64,000 nucleotides of DNA from Psychrobacillus sp. INOP01 (GCF_018140925.1 NZ_CP073315.1:3782001-3846000); one strand, 5' to 3'. Positions 25,433 to 34,644 are shown, counted from the first letter of the stretch. Translations and numbers: made by a program. Notes: generated by a model not told the origin, from the sequence alone.

Positions 25433-25580
25433 ACATTGGGATATATTGTATTGTGTAAATGATACACATAATAGCGAATACGCAAATAAATGTTGTTATT
25501 GGATGAGGTAACTTATTGTAACGGCTAATTAGCAAAACACCAACCAAAATAAGAACAATGACAAATAAAAATGGCGACAT
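25419..25580 (-). CDS. Small membrane protein, inverted cassette
   Basis: 53 aa on the minus strand, ATG after GGAGCCTAAAT. Two spans (FLFVIVLILVGVLLI; FICVFAIMCIIYTIQY). The stop codon lies in the right core of R14, so the frame reads into the repeat from the opposite side. Almost all other array genes are on the plus strand. Confidence 0.55.
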   Translation of the reverse strand: MSPFLFVIVLILVGVLLISRYNKLPHPITTFICVFAIMCIIYTIQYIPMLLPR

Positions 25581-25939
25581 ATTTAGGCTCCTTTTTCAAT
25601 GTATAAAGCTTAACATTTAAAGGTAAAAATTTCTAGAATCCTTAGTGAAACAAGCGGCATATTTATACACCAAGACGAACAAAGTAGGGCTTTAGAAGAA
25701 AAGATACTTCTTCAACTAACGGGTGCTTTACTTCAAGAAGGAGTAAAGCTTTTTTTCTTATTGAACTAACGGTGCGGTTTAGTTGAACAAGCAAAATGGA
25801 TTTTTGCTTGTTAAAAATGGAAAATTTATTTAAAAATGGAACCTCAATTCTTTTCAAACGTATTTAAATGAAGCCGCAAATTAGTTTTATAAAAGGATTT
25901 ATGATGAAAAACTACATAGTTAAGGCTAGGGGGTATTTT
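25581..25939. other. Spacer with R15 and shared leader L3
   Basis: No gene from 25581 to 25706. After R15, 25790-25870 (ATGGATTTTTGCTTG..., TTTCAAACGTATT) closely matches 45540-45612, ahead of unrelated genes. Confidence 0.55.
25707..25790 (+). repeat. Array repeat R15 (class A)
   Basis: TTCTTCAACTAACGGGTGC left core, perfect terminator, right core AACTAACGGTGCGGTTTAGTT. Confidence 0.9.
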
Positions 25940-26041
25940 GTGGAACCACTCATTATGTTGTTGTTTGGATTTTTAGTTTGTTTTTGTATTGGTTCGGTAC
26001 TGAATATACTACTTAAGACTTGCAGTAAGTGCATCAGTTAA
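25940..26041 (+). CDS. 33-aa membrane peptide
   Basis: GTG after CTAGGGGGTATTTT. One hydrophobic span (IMLLFGFLVCFCIGSVL) and a Cys-rich tail. It overlaps, in another frame, the start of the bacteriocin remnant; the two sequences were probably joined by recombination near 26004. Confidence 0.4.
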   Translation: MEPLIMLLFGFLVCFCIGSVLNILLKTCSKCIS

Positions 26042-26192
26042 AGTTGGTAATACAACACATACATCTGGTTGGAAAATAGCGGAAGCAAGTGTATCTGCAG
26101 ATAGAGTATGGTATGCAGATGAATCTTCACATTATAACTTTAAATCAATCAGTACAAAATACACATATCAAAATTGGGGAACTGATTATTAA
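26004..26192 (+). pseudogene. Lactococcin-972-type bacteriocin, leader lost
   Basis: 62 codons with no start, opening right after TGA. SVKVGNTTHTSGWKIAEASV and SSHYNFKSISTKYTYQNWG are typical of the mature lactococcin-972 family, Cys-poor secreted peptides that target wall synthesis. The Sec signal peptide is missing, so the peptide cannot be exported as is. The next two genes are the matching DUF1430 membrane protein and ABC ATPase, which supports the assignment. Confidence 0.7.
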
Positions 26193-26230
26193 TAGAATTT
26201 AAAAGGGTATATTTATTATTATGTAGCCAA

Positions 26231-26268
26231 TTTAAAATAGTTGGATATATTTATCCAACTATTTTAAA
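26231..26268. promoter_or_regulatory. 17-bp hairpin between bacteriocin and transporter
   Basis: Perfect stem TTTAAAATAGTTGGATA / TATCCAACTATTTTAAA, loop TATT. No classical T run; could attenuate transcription or stabilise the upstream mRNA. Confidence 0.55.
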
Positions 26269-26381
26269 TATATACCAATATTATTGTGGTAATGAACTAT
26301 ACTATTTAAGTTAGTGAAAGAAATAATAATAGATAATCTTTTTAAACATTTTATTTTACTAAAGTGATGGAAGGAATATAT

Positions 26382-28370
26382 ATGAAAAAAATATATATAA
26401 TTTATTTGTCTGGTTTAATGATTATATTTTCCTATATTTATACTAAATCCATTTATGAAATCCATGGACTTAATAATATCGGAGATTCCTCATTAAATGA
26501 ATATCAAGTAGAATATAATTCAGGTGAGGACTTATTAAAAGTCTATAAAGGACTTGTTGAAGAAAACGCAGAATTTCAGTTAGTAAAAAACCCAATGTCA
26601 GATGATGGTAATACCTATTATGATATTTACCACACAGATATAAACTCAGTAAAACAATTTGTTGGGATTTCTCATAATGTTTATCGGTATTTTAAAATGA
26701 CAGAAGATGAATTTATAGATAGTCCTGGATATTTTAGTACAAATTTATCCACTAACCAAATAGAAGAACTTTCGCAAAAAACTGCAGTAGACTTTAAAGT
26801 ATTAAGTAAAAATGAGATATCTTACGGTGAAATTTTTAATAATAATCTAATACAATTTCTAATATTAGGAATCACAACTTTTGCAATTTTATACATATAT
26901 ACAATATTTAGGTTTAAAACGAATGCAGTGAGAAAGGTAACGGGTTTTTCACCTGCAAAAATAGTCATAACGAACATAAAGGAAACTTTACATATACAAG
27001 GAATTCTTATCGCACTATTGGTTGTGGGACATTCATTATTTTATTTGATAACCGATAAATTTTCTTGGACCTATGCTATTTTCTTATTTTTATTTTTATC
27101 AATCATTAGTATTATAATCATTTTATTACTGTTACTATTACAACATTTTGTAAGGAAGACCAATGTTGTTGCAGCGTTAAAGAATAAAATTTTTTCTAAC
27201 AGGCTATATACTATTATTAATTTGATTAAAATTATATTAATTCTTTCTGTTACCATTCTAATGAATCTTGTTATTAATTATTATGATGAGGTCGATAAGG
27301 TCTATAAAAAATATGAGCACTATAAAATGTTAAATTCCTTTTATTCTTCGCATGGTAGAAATTCAGATGAACTTGATAAATTACTCAACAATCCCGAAAT
27401 GTTGGAAAAAGTTGCAGACAATGTAAAGCAAATGTATGTTGAAAATATAGATAAAGCATATGTTATGTTTGATCCAGTTCGAGATAATTTTTTGATACAA
27501 ACAATGAATGGAATTTCGCGAGAAGAAGTAATGAATACCTATCAAAGAAATAATATAATTTTAAATAAAAATTATATAGAAAACTATACTGATATTAAAG
27601 TGAATTGGGATTTTAATGAGAATATCCCTACAATACTTGTTCCTGAAAAATACAGAAATAGCGAAGAAGAAATAAAAGAATATTTTATAGAAAAGTATAA
27701 TAACACACTAAACTATAATACAAGGTATGATATTAAGGGTAAGGAAGTTAGTATTAATGATATACAAATAATTTATATTAACAATGGATATAAATATAAA
27801 ATATTAAGTTCAATTCCCTATGAAGATGAGATAGATATTGAACTTACAGATTCTATTATCAGACTTGATAATGGAAGTTTCGGAAGTGGATTTTATTTCG
27901 ATATGCTAGGTTCTTCTCAGCTGGCATTTAAGTTAAATGATAGAGAAGAATTTAAAATTATGTTGATTCAGTATGATTTAGATAATCTATATATGGCAAA
28001 TAACTTGTTGACCCCTTTTGAATCTATATTCAGTAGCTATGAATTTCTAATGGATCAAGCAAAGCTTTTTGTCTTCTTATTTATCATATTATTAGTTTTT
28101 ATTATTTATATTTCGAATTATATAGATATGATTGTGAATGGTAGAAGGTATGCTTCAAGATATGTGCAAGGGTATCATTTGCTAAAGAATTTAAGAGCTA
28201 ATTTTGTATTGATTATTTTTATGATTGGTATTTCTATTGTTTTGTATATTTTAAAAGTAAATATTTTCATTTATTTGTTGTTTATCTTATATGATTTGGT
28301 ATCTATGCTTTATTTGTATAAGAAGCTTATAGTAAAAGACATATATAAAGTCTTGAATGGTGGGAATTAA
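26382..28370 (+). CDS. Bacteriocin-associated integral membrane protein (DUF1430)
   Basis: 662 aa from ATG 26382 (RBS GGAAGG). One N-terminal span, a long extracytoplasmic domain, a cluster of spans around residues 165-310 (NNLIQFLILGITTFAILYIY), a second outer domain and C-terminal spans. This is the permease partner of lactococcin-972 loci, related to FtsX/MacB-like ABC permeases, and is thought to give immunity or secretion-linked protection with the ATPase next to it. Start of the ATPase frame overlaps the end. Appears intact although the bacteriocin gene is broken. Confidence 0.85.
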   Translation: MKKIYIIYLSGLMIIFSYIYTKSIYEIHGLNNIGDSSLNEYQVEYNSGEDLLKVYKGLVEENAEFQLVKNPMSDDGNTYYDIYHTDINSVKQFVGISHNVYRYFKMTEDEFIDSPGYFSTNLSTNQIEELSQKTAVDFKVLSKNEISYGEIFNNNLIQFLILGITTFAILYIYTIFRFKTNAVRKVTGFSPAKIVITNIKETLHIQGILIALLVVGHSLFYLITDKFSWTYAIFLFLFLSIISIIIILLLLLLQHFVRKTNVVAALKNKIFSNRLYTIINLIKIILILSVTILMNLVINYYDEVDKVYKKYEHYKMLNSFYSSHGRNSDELDKLLNNPEMLEKVADNVKQMYVENIDKAYVMFDPVRDNFLIQTMNGISREEVMNTYQRNNIILNKNYIENYTDIKVNWDFNENIPTILVPEKYRNSEEEIKEYFIEKYNNTLNYNTRYDIKGKEVSINDIQIIYINNGYKYKILSSIPYEDEIDIELTDSIIRLDNGSFGSGFYFDMLGSSQLAFKLNDREEFKIMLIQYDLDNLYMANNLLTPFESIFSSYEFLMDQAKLFVFLFIILLVFIIYISNYIDMIVNGRRYASRYVQGYHLLKNLRANFVLIIFMIGISIVLYILKVNIFIYLLFILYDLVSMLYLYKKLIVKDIYKVLNGGN

Positions 28371-28371
28371 A

Positions 28372-29007
28372 TTGGAAATAGTGAGATTAGAAAACATATG
28401 TCAGGAGTTTAATGAAAATAAGGTATTTGAAAACATTAACTTTTCTATAAATAACGGTGAAATGGTAGCAATCATGGGTAAGAGTGGTAAGGGTAAAACA
28501 ACTCTATTAAATATAATGGGATTAATCTCAAAACCATCCGAGGGAGATTTATATTTATTTAATCAAAAGAATGTTGAAATCAATTCAAAACAGGCAATGC
28601 TATTAAGACGTCATAAGATTGGTTATTTATTTCAAAATTATGGTTTGGTAGAAGATGAGACAGTAAAATGGAATTTAAATATTGCATTAGAGTACAAAAA
28701 CTTGTCTAAAAATGATCGACTACAAAAAATTAAAGAAGCACTAAAAGTTCTCCATTTAGAGAAACTTATGGATAAACAGGTATATAAGCTAAGTGGAGGA
28801 GAACAACAGAGAATAGCGATGCTAAAACTATATTTACAAGAAAGCCAACTCATATTAGCAGATGAACCTACAGGTTCTTTAGATATAGAAAATCGGGATG
28901 TCATTATACAAATGTTGAAAGACTTTAATAACGAGGGTAAAACAATCGTTATTGTTACTCATGATAATTATATTGCTCAAACTTGTAGTAGAGTCATTAA
29001 TATATAG
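28372..29007 (+). CDS. ABC transporter ATP-binding protein
   Basis: 211 aa from TTG 28372 (RBS GGTGGG), or 216 aa from ATG 28357, which overlaps the upstream stop. Walker A MGKSGKGKTT, signature LSGGEQQRIAM, Walker B LILADEPTGSLD and the H-loop VTHD are all present. Belongs to the MacB/LolD-like group that works with FtsX-type permeases. Partner of the DUF1430 protein. A strong terminator follows. Confidence 0.93.
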   Translation: MEIVRLENICQEFNENKVFENINFSINNGEMVAIMGKSGKGKTTLLNIMGLISKPSEGDLYLFNQKNVEINSKQAMLLRRHKIGYLFQNYGLVEDETVKWNLNIALEYKNLSKNDRLQKIKEALKVLHLEKLMDKQVYKLSGGEQQRIAMLKLYLQESQLILADEPTGSLDIENRDVIIQMLKDFNNEGKTIVIVTHDNYIAQTCSRVINI

Positions 29008-29009
29008 CA

Positions 29010-29039
29010 AAAAGGATCTTCAAGTGAAGATCCTTTTTC
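29010..29039 (+). terminator. Terminator of the bacteriocin transporter operon
   Basis: AAAGGATCTTC / GAAGATCCTTT, loop AAGT, T run. Confidence 0.9.
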
Positions 29040-29113
29040 AATACTTTTAATAAAAATGATACTTCATTCATTAAATCAATTATGCCAAATGGTACTAATT
29101 TTTATAAACAATA

Positions 29114-29201
29114 ATAGCTAACGGGTGCTTTGGTTAAGAAAGTTGCTGCTTGTAAGGGTAGCTTTGTCTTATTGAACTAACGGTGCAGTTTAGTTGAATA
29201 A
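29114..29201 (+). repeat. Array repeat R16 (class B)
   Basis: TAGCTAACGGGTGCTTTGGTT, GTTGCTGC..GGTAGC hairpin, right core AACTAACGGTGCAGTTTAG. Confidence 0.88.
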
Positions 29202-29254
29202 GATTTAATATACGGAACGTCAGTTTGTTGTGATTTTATTAAGGGGGGGATTCT

Positions 29255-29689
29255 ATGTATCCAAGAGTAAATACTTTAGGGATAATAATAAACAATAATA
29301 AAATTCTTTTGGAAGAACAAGAGGGAAAGCATTCAAAGGGAACAGGTACATATTATCGACCAATTGGTGGCACAATTGAACTTGGTGAGAAGTCCATTGA
29401 AACTATCATAAGAGAATACAGGGAAGAGATAGCAGTGGACATAGTGGTTAAACGCTATATTGCCTGTTTAGAAAACATCTTTAGAATAGAAGGAAGTATA
29501 GGTCACGAAATAACTCAGATTTACTTGGTGGAATTTATTGACCACAAACTATATGAAAAAGAAAGTTTTAAAGTTGTAGAAGGAAGTAAAACTACATTCA
29601 CAAAATGGATTTCCTTAGAAGAAATTATTGATGGAAAGAAGATACTTTATCCCAATGGTCTGAAAGAATTATTACAGAAGAATTTTTAG
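29255..29689 (+). CDS. NUDIX hydrolase
   Basis: 144 aa, ATG after AAGGGGGGG. The Nudix box is GGTIELGEKSIETIIREYREE, lacking the usual Gly after EE (EEIAVD). Family members cleave nucleoside diphosphate derivatives with Mg2+ in the cytosol. Substrate unknown. Single cassette between R16 and R17. Confidence 0.88.
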   Translation: MYPRVNTLGIIINNNKILLEEQEGKHSKGTGTYYRPIGGTIELGEKSIETIIREYREEIAVDIVVKRYIACLENIFRIEGSIGHEITQIYLVEFIDHKLYEKESFKVVEGSKTTFTKWISLEEIIDGKKILYPNGLKELLQKNF

Positions 29690-29696
29690 ATTTCTT

Positions 29697-29750
29697 ATCA
29701 ACTAACGGGTGCTTTTACTTCAAGAAGGAGTAAAGCCTTTTTTTCTTATT
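29697..29750 (+). repeat. Array repeat R17 (left part only)
   Basis: TCAACTAACGGGTGC core and GCTTTTACT/AGTAAAGC terminator, then TTATT and no right core. Confidence 0.85.
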
Positions 29751-29841
29751 GGATTTGTAATTGTGCCGTTAGTATCAATACAAGCAAATAAATATATCTA
29801 CAAGAAGTTTAACTACTTACCTAATTTAAGAGAAGGGCTTT
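29746..29841 (+). pseudogene. Membrane-protein tail fused to R17
   Basis: A frame continuous with the repeat's TTATT reads GFVIVPLVSIQANKYIYKKF and ends NLREGL. It looks like the last span and tail of a lost membrane protein, joined to the repeat where a right core should be. Confidence 0.35.
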
Positions 29842-29990
29842 GAAAAAGAGGATATTGAATCTATTGAGGGCAAATGGGGAAGATCAAGCGTCTTTTTTTT
29901 TGTCAGATTGTGTAATTATTCGGACTTTTCTTGAGAGAATTTATGACAATCAAATGAATTTCATTCTTATGAAATTATTTCATTAAAACA

Positions 29991-30019
29991 TTGTGTGTTT
30001 CTCTGATATGTATTATATT
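29991..30019 (+). promoter_or_regulatory. Promoter of the XRE-cupin/EutH/peptidase operon
   Basis: TTGTGT (29991-29996), 17-bp spacer, TATATT (30014-30019). Just upstream, TTTCATTCTTATGAAAT forms a dyad that could be an operator. Confidence 0.5.
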
Positions 30020-30050
30020 ATTCACAGTAATGAAATTGTGGGGTGAAGTG

Positions 30051-30632
30051 ATGAATATAGGAATGGAAATAAAGAAATTGAGGACTGTAAAAGGAATTAC
30101 TTTGAAAGAGTTAAGTGAAAAAAGCGAACTATCTATTGGATTTCTTTCTCAATTAGAAAGGGGGCTTACTACCATAGCAGTTGATTCACTTGAAAAACTA
30201 GCGGATATTTTGGAAGTACATTTAACACATTTTTTTGATTATCCCCTTAAAAGGGAAGATATGGTTTTAAGAAGTTATGAACAAGAAATAATGGATTCAG
30301 TAGAAGGAGGTTTTATTAAGTATAGTTTAAGTACAAATTTGGAAAATAAACAACTTGTTCCAAGGCTTATAGAAATTCTTCCTCAAAAGAAAGATGAAGA
30401 AATATTATCCTATAAGCATGAGGGAGAAGAGTTCATTTATGTTTTAGAGGGTATATTAACAGTTTACATAAATGATATGAGGCATGAAGTATATCCTGGT
30501 GACAGTGTTCATATGGATTCAAATATTGCCCATAATTGGGCTAATTATACTAATAAAAAGGTCAAGCTATTAGCAGTTAATACGCCTAATTATATCTACA
30601 GTAGAGGGTTTTATACTATAGATGCTGATTAG
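30051..30632 (+). CDS. XRE-family regulator with cupin domain
   Basis: 193 aa from ATG 30051 (RBS GGGGTGAAGTG). An N-terminal helix-turn-helix (KGITLKELSEKSELSIGFLS, QLERGLTTIAVDSLEKLA) and a C-terminal cupin barrel (HEGEEFIYVLEGILTVYI, GDSVHMDSNIAHNW) with metal-type His residues. Such regulators control small catabolic operons and sense the substrate through the cupin. The following EutH and M24 peptidase genes are the likely targets. Confidence 0.9.
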   Translation: MNIGMEIKKLRTVKGITLKELSEKSELSIGFLSQLERGLTTIAVDSLEKLADILEVHLTHFFDYPLKREDMVLRSYEQEIMDSVEGGFIKYSLSTNLENKQLVPRLIEILPQKKDEEILSYKHEGEEFIYVLEGILTVYINDMRHEVYPGDSVHMDSNIAHNWANYTNKKVKLLAVNTPNYIYSRGFYTIDAD

Positions 30633-30672
30633 TAAAGACATTAAATAAAATTAATAGAAAGTGATAATAACA

Positions 30673-31758
30673 ATGGATAAATTAATTTTATATCTAATCG
30701 GTTCTTTTTTTGTAATCGGAGCTATTGATTATATTACTGGAAATCATTTAAAACTGGGTGGGAAATTTGAGGAAGGCATAAAGACCATGGGGACTTTAGG
30801 GCTTGGCATGATAGGAATAATTTCTTTAGTCCCTATATTTACAAATTTTTTATCTGCTGTCATTATTCCAATCTGTAGAGTTTTTCATCTAGATCCTTCT
30901 ATAGTTCCTGCGGCATTTTTAGCTATAGATATGGGGGGCTATCAAATGGCTAATAAGCTAGCATTGACAGAGGAAATGGGGGCATTCTCAGGAATTATCA
31001 TTGCATCTACTTTAGGAGCCACAATTAGTTTTTCAATACCTGTCGCATTAGGAATGCTTTCTAAAGAGGATGAAAAATATTTTTCTAAGGGTGTGTTGGT
31101 TGGAATTATTACTATACCAATAGGATGCCTTGCAGCAGGCTTATGGCAAAAAATAAATATCAATATATTAGTATGGAATCTGGTACCTATATTTGTTTTT
31201 GCCATTTTTTTAGGGGTAGGATTATTAAAAGCTCCTCATGTTTTTATAAAAGCTTTTAATGTATTTGGAAAGCTTATAATGAGTTTGAGTATTGTTGGAT
31301 TACTTTTACAGGGTATAGATGTGATATTTGGTGTAAGGCTTGTCTCAGGATTAGCACCACTCTCTGAATCAACTGTTATAGTAGGCAAGATCGCACTTGT
31401 TTTAGGTGGAGCATATCCTATGCTAGCACTTATTAATCGAATCTTTAAAAATAGTTTTGAAAAAATAGGGAAGAAATTTGGCATTAATTCAGTGTCAGTA
31501 GCAGGCATTCTAGGAGGTTTGGCTAGTAATCTGTTGATATTTGGAACATATAACGAAATGAATCCTAAAGGAAAAGTGATAAGTACTGCCTTTGGAGTAA
31601 GTGGAGCATTTGTATTCGGTGGTCAATTTGGATTTGTGTCAGGAGTAGCTCCAGAAATGTTAGGAGCGTTTATCATATCAAAGCTTACAGCCGGAATAAT
31701 TAGTTTAGTACTAGCTGCATGGCTATATGATCGTGAAAATAAAGAATTTAGTCTTTAA
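30673..31758 (+). CDS. eutH: EutH-family transporter
   Basis: 361 aa from ATG 30673 (GTG 30661 also possible; ribosome binding site weak). About ten membrane spans. The conserved EutH blocks are seen: SIVPAAFLAIDMGGYQMANK, GAFSGIIIASTLGATISFSI, PVALGMLSKEDEKYFSKG and PKGKVISTAFGVSGAFVFG. EutH imports ethanolamine, but no ethanolamine ammonia-lyase genes are present. Pairing with an M24 peptidase suggests uptake of another small amine or a peptide-derived compound. Member of the 30051-33556 operon. Confidence 0.88.
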   Translation: MDKLILYLIGSFFVIGAIDYITGNHLKLGGKFEEGIKTMGTLGLGMIGIISLVPIFTNFLSAVIIPICRVFHLDPSIVPAAFLAIDMGGYQMANKLALTEEMGAFSGIIIASTLGATISFSIPVALGMLSKEDEKYFSKGVLVGIITIPIGCLAAGLWQKININILVWNLVPIFVFAIFLGVGLLKAPHVFIKAFNVFGKLIMSLSIVGLLLQGIDVIFGVRLVSGLAPLSESTVIVGKIALVLGGAYPMLALINRIFKNSFEKIGKKFGINSVSVAGILGGLASNLLIFGTYNEMNPKGKVISTAFGVSGAFVFGGQFGFVSGVAPEMLGAFIISKLTAGIISLVLAAWLYDRENKEFSL

Positions 31759-31777
31759 AAAAATGGAGGTATTAGTA

Positions 31778-33556
31778 ATGAATATCAGGGATAGAGTCGA
31801 AAAGTTAAGACAGCTAATGAAAGAAAAACAAATGACTGCTTATATAATTCCGAGTTTTGATGCACATCAGAGTGAATATGTAGCAGAACATTGGAAATGT
31901 AGACAATGGATATCAGGATTTACAGGGTCTGCAGGTACTGTAGTTATTACATTAGATGATGCAGGGTTATGGACAGATGGTAGATACTATATTCAAGCTG
32001 AAAAGCAGCTTGAGAGTTCAGGAATCAGATTATTTAGAATGATGGATCCAGGGGTACCATCTTATACAGAATGGCTAGCAGATGTTCTTAATGAAGGCAG
32101 TATTGTGGGCTTTGATGGAAATGTTTTTTCAATTAATATGGTTAAAAAGATGGAAAAAGATCTAAAAGCAAAGAGAATTGTATTAAAAATGAATCAAGAT
32201 TTAATTGGTGATCTGTGGGAAGATAGACCGGACATTCCTAAAGGACCGATTTTTACTCATGAAGTAAAATATGCAGGCAAATCACGAGTAGAAAAATTAA
32301 ATGAAGTAAGAAAAGAAATGAAAAATAAAGGCGCAAATTATTATATTTTAACTTCCCTTGATGACATTGCATGGCTTCTGAATATAAGAGGCGCAGATGT
32401 GCCTAACAATCCAGTTGTAATAGCTAATGTAATCATAGCAGAACATAAATGCTATTTATTTATTGATTCTTGCAAGGTTTCTCCTTTGGTTAAATTAGAA
32501 CTGGAGGCTGAAGGAATTGAGTTAAAAGCTAGTGCTGAAATACAAACATTATTGGAAAATCTTTCAGGCGAAGATGCTGTTATTCTAGATACAAATAAAA
32601 CAAATATCAGATTATATAATGCCATTAACAGCACAACAAAGAAATTTGAAAGCCCCAACATCACAACTAATTTAAAATCTATTAAAAATGAAGTCGAGAT
32701 TAAAAATTTCAAATGGTGTGAAATAAAAGACGGTTTAGCCATGATGAAATTTATAAAATGGCTAAAAACTTCTGTTGATAAAGAAGAAATTACAGAGATT
32801 ACTGCGGAAGAAAGATTAGAAGATTTCAGAAAGGTGCAGGAAGGATATGTTGGACCTAGCTTTGATACGATAGCAGGTTATAAAGAACATGCTGCGATGA
32901 TGCATTATAAAGCCAATAAAGAAACGCAATATACTCTTAAGAATGAAGGGCTTTTTTTAATTGATTCAGGCGGACAGTATTATGATGGAACAACTGATAT
33001 TACACGAACGATTGTTTTAGGATATCTTACCGATGAACAAAAAAGAGATTTTACTCTGGTGTTAAAAGGATTTATTGCACTAAGCTCAGTTAAATATTTA
33101 TACGGAGCAACAGGCTCTAACTTAGATGTTTTAGCAAGACAACCAATTTGGCAGTATGGTTTGGACTATAAATGCGGGACTGGACATGGGGTAGGTTTTT
33201 TCTTGAATGTTCATGAAGGACCACAAAGCTTAAGAAATGATAATAATAATGTTACATTAGAAAAAGGCATGATTATTACGAATGAACCGGGAATATACCT
33301 CGAAGGTAAATATGGAATTCGAATTGAAAATATGATGTTAGTAGTTGAAGACGAGAAAACAGAGTTTGGTCAATTTATGAAGTTTGAAGCAATCACGTAT
33401 TGCCCTATTGATTTAGCCGGTATCAATAAAGATATGTTAACAGAAAGTGAAAAGCAATGGTTAAACAATTATCATCAAGAGGTATACACAAGGCTAGCTC
33501 CTTATTTAAATGAAGAAGAGAGAGTATGGCTAATGGAAGAAACTAGGGAGATATAA
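31778..33556 (+). CDS. Xaa-Pro aminopeptidase P family (M24B) peptidase
   Basis: 592 aa from ATG 31778 (RBS ATGGAGG). Two creatinase-N-like domains, then the pita-bread catalytic domain with metal ligands Asp/Asp in LIDSGGQYYDGTTDITRT, His in GTGHGVGFFLNVHEG, and Glu/Glu in NEPGIYLEGKYGIRIENM. A C-terminal extension matches the long eukaryote-like aminopeptidase P form. Removes N-terminal residues ahead of proline in the cytosol. Last gene of the EutH operon; terminator at 33612. Confidence 0.94.
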   Translation: MNIRDRVEKLRQLMKEKQMTAYIIPSFDAHQSEYVAEHWKCRQWISGFTGSAGTVVITLDDAGLWTDGRYYIQAEKQLESSGIRLFRMMDPGVPSYTEWLADVLNEGSIVGFDGNVFSINMVKKMEKDLKAKRIVLKMNQDLIGDLWEDRPDIPKGPIFTHEVKYAGKSRVEKLNEVRKEMKNKGANYYILTSLDDIAWLLNIRGADVPNNPVVIANVIIAEHKCYLFIDSCKVSPLVKLELEAEGIELKASAEIQTLLENLSGEDAVILDTNKTNIRLYNAINSTTKKFESPNITTNLKSIKNEVEIKNFKWCEIKDGLAMMKFIKWLKTSVDKEEITEITAEERLEDFRKVQEGYVGPSFDTIAGYKEHAAMMHYKANKETQYTLKNEGLFLIDSGGQYYDGTTDITRTIVLGYLTDEQKRDFTLVLKGFIALSSVKYLYGATGSNLDVLARQPIWQYGLDYKCGTGHGVGFFLNVHEGPQSLRNDNNNVTLEKGMIITNEPGIYLEGKYGIRIENMMLVVEDEKTEFGQFMKFEAITYCPIDLAGINKDMLTESEKQWLNNYHQEVYTRLAPYLNEEERVWLMEETREI

Positions 33557-33611
33557 ATAGGTATTCCCGAATACAAGATTCAATAATCTGGCGCTGTAAT
33601 GGAGCATTGGA

Positions 33612-33657
33612 AAAAAGCCTAATTACTCATCTTTAAATTGAGAAATTAGGCTTTTTA
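33612..33657 (+). terminator. Terminator of the EutH operon
   Basis: AAAGCCTAATT / AATTAGGCTTT, T run following. Confidence 0.85.
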
Positions 33658-33800
33658 ATATTGAATTTTTCTTAACATTTTTTAAGATTACTGAAGCAAG
33701 GAAACACGGAGATAGCTACTGGCATGAGAAAAAACTGTATCATAAGTAGCCTCAAAAGATTTTTTGAAAGAAAGAGCCTCAATTTCTTGAGGCTCAAATA

Positions 33801-33959
33801 CTAAAGCAATGTCATAACGGTATACCGCATTCTGGATTCGCTAAGCCTTTCTTCTTTGGTAAAACGAAAGTTATTAACCGAAGGGCTTGACTGCCCTGTT
33901 ACCCAGCGAGTTACCTCAAATTTACTCTCTGATTTTTCTTGAAGCGAAGGTGACAACAT
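33801..33959 (-). pseudogene. Minus-strand gene tail, unidentified
   Basis: 52 codons from ATG 33959 (the frame is open to about 33995). It reads EVTRWVTGQSSPSVNNFRFT and ends MRYTVMTLL, followed by a GAGCCTCAA/TTGAGGCTC terminator (33771-33797). Protein-like, but too short to name; probably the end of a lost gene in inverted orientation. Confidence 0.4.
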
Positions 33960-34013
33960 CGTATATTGAATGGCCCCACTTCTATTATCGGATTAACGAT
34001 TTTTTGATTGAGC

Positions 34014-34152
34014 TTCTTCAACTAACGGGTGCTTTAGCAAAATATGGCCATCATTTCGTTGGTCTATTTTTATGTCCAATATATTAAGTTGATCTCAGAT
34101 ATGCATTGTGAAATGTTACACTTAAACTAAAGGGGCAGTTTAGTTCATTAAG
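34014..34152 (+). repeat. Array repeat R18 (class C)
   Basis: CTTCAACTAACGGGTGC left core, GGCCATCATTTCG..GGTC hairpin with TATTTTTATGTCC, class C tail, right core AACTAAAGGGGCAGTTTAG. Confidence 0.9.
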
Positions 34153-34182
34153 AGCTAATTATTATTATTGGGGGCTTATTAT

Positions 34183-34614
34183 ATGAAATATTTCTTAAAG
34201 TTAAATGTTGTTAGTATTCTGTACGCTCTTATGGTATTTGTTCCTCTTGAACTTATGTTAAATGTGTATAGAATTAGCAGACTGACAAATTGGGAAATTG
34301 GTACGGTAAATATTCTGACGGGCATAACGCTTATTATTGAAATTATAGGTGGTACAATGCTAATCTTTTTCTTAACAAAAAAGTGGTTGGGTGGGCGAAA
34401 GGCGAACTTTTTCACAGTGATTCTTTGGGTACCCTATTTTGTGCTTTTAATTTATGTAATCGCATCTTTATTTCCAATAACTAATGGTGGAGATACCCCC
34501 AATCCTGTTACTGGTCTTTTAGCAATAGGAGGATTGATAGTTTATCCGTTCTATATACTAATTCTCAATTTTTCCTGTATAACAAATGATGATAAAACAA
34601 TTGTGACTGTGTAA
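34183..34614 (+). CDS. Four-span membrane protein, cassette gene
   Basis: 143 aa from ATG 34183 (RBS GGGGGC). Four spans (VVSILYALMVFVPLELML; NILTGITLIIEIIGGTMLIF; ILWVPYFVLLIYVIASLF; LLAIGGLIVYPFYILIL). No conserved catalytic residues and no family recognised. Confidence 0.7.
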   Translation: MKYFLKLNVVSILYALMVFVPLELMLNVYRISRLTNWEIGTVNILTGITLIIEIIGGTMLIFFLTKKWLGGRKANFFTVILWVPYFVLLIYVIASLFPITNGGDTPNPVTGLLAIGGLIVYPFYILILNFSCITNDDKTIVTV

Positions 34615-34644
34615 GATAGAAGATATTTTGCAGAGTTGTACTTT

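Noticed and set aside
25663-25857. Minus-strand frame through repeat R15
   Set aside because: It translates the complement of the terminator and cores; similar frames arise at other class A repeats.
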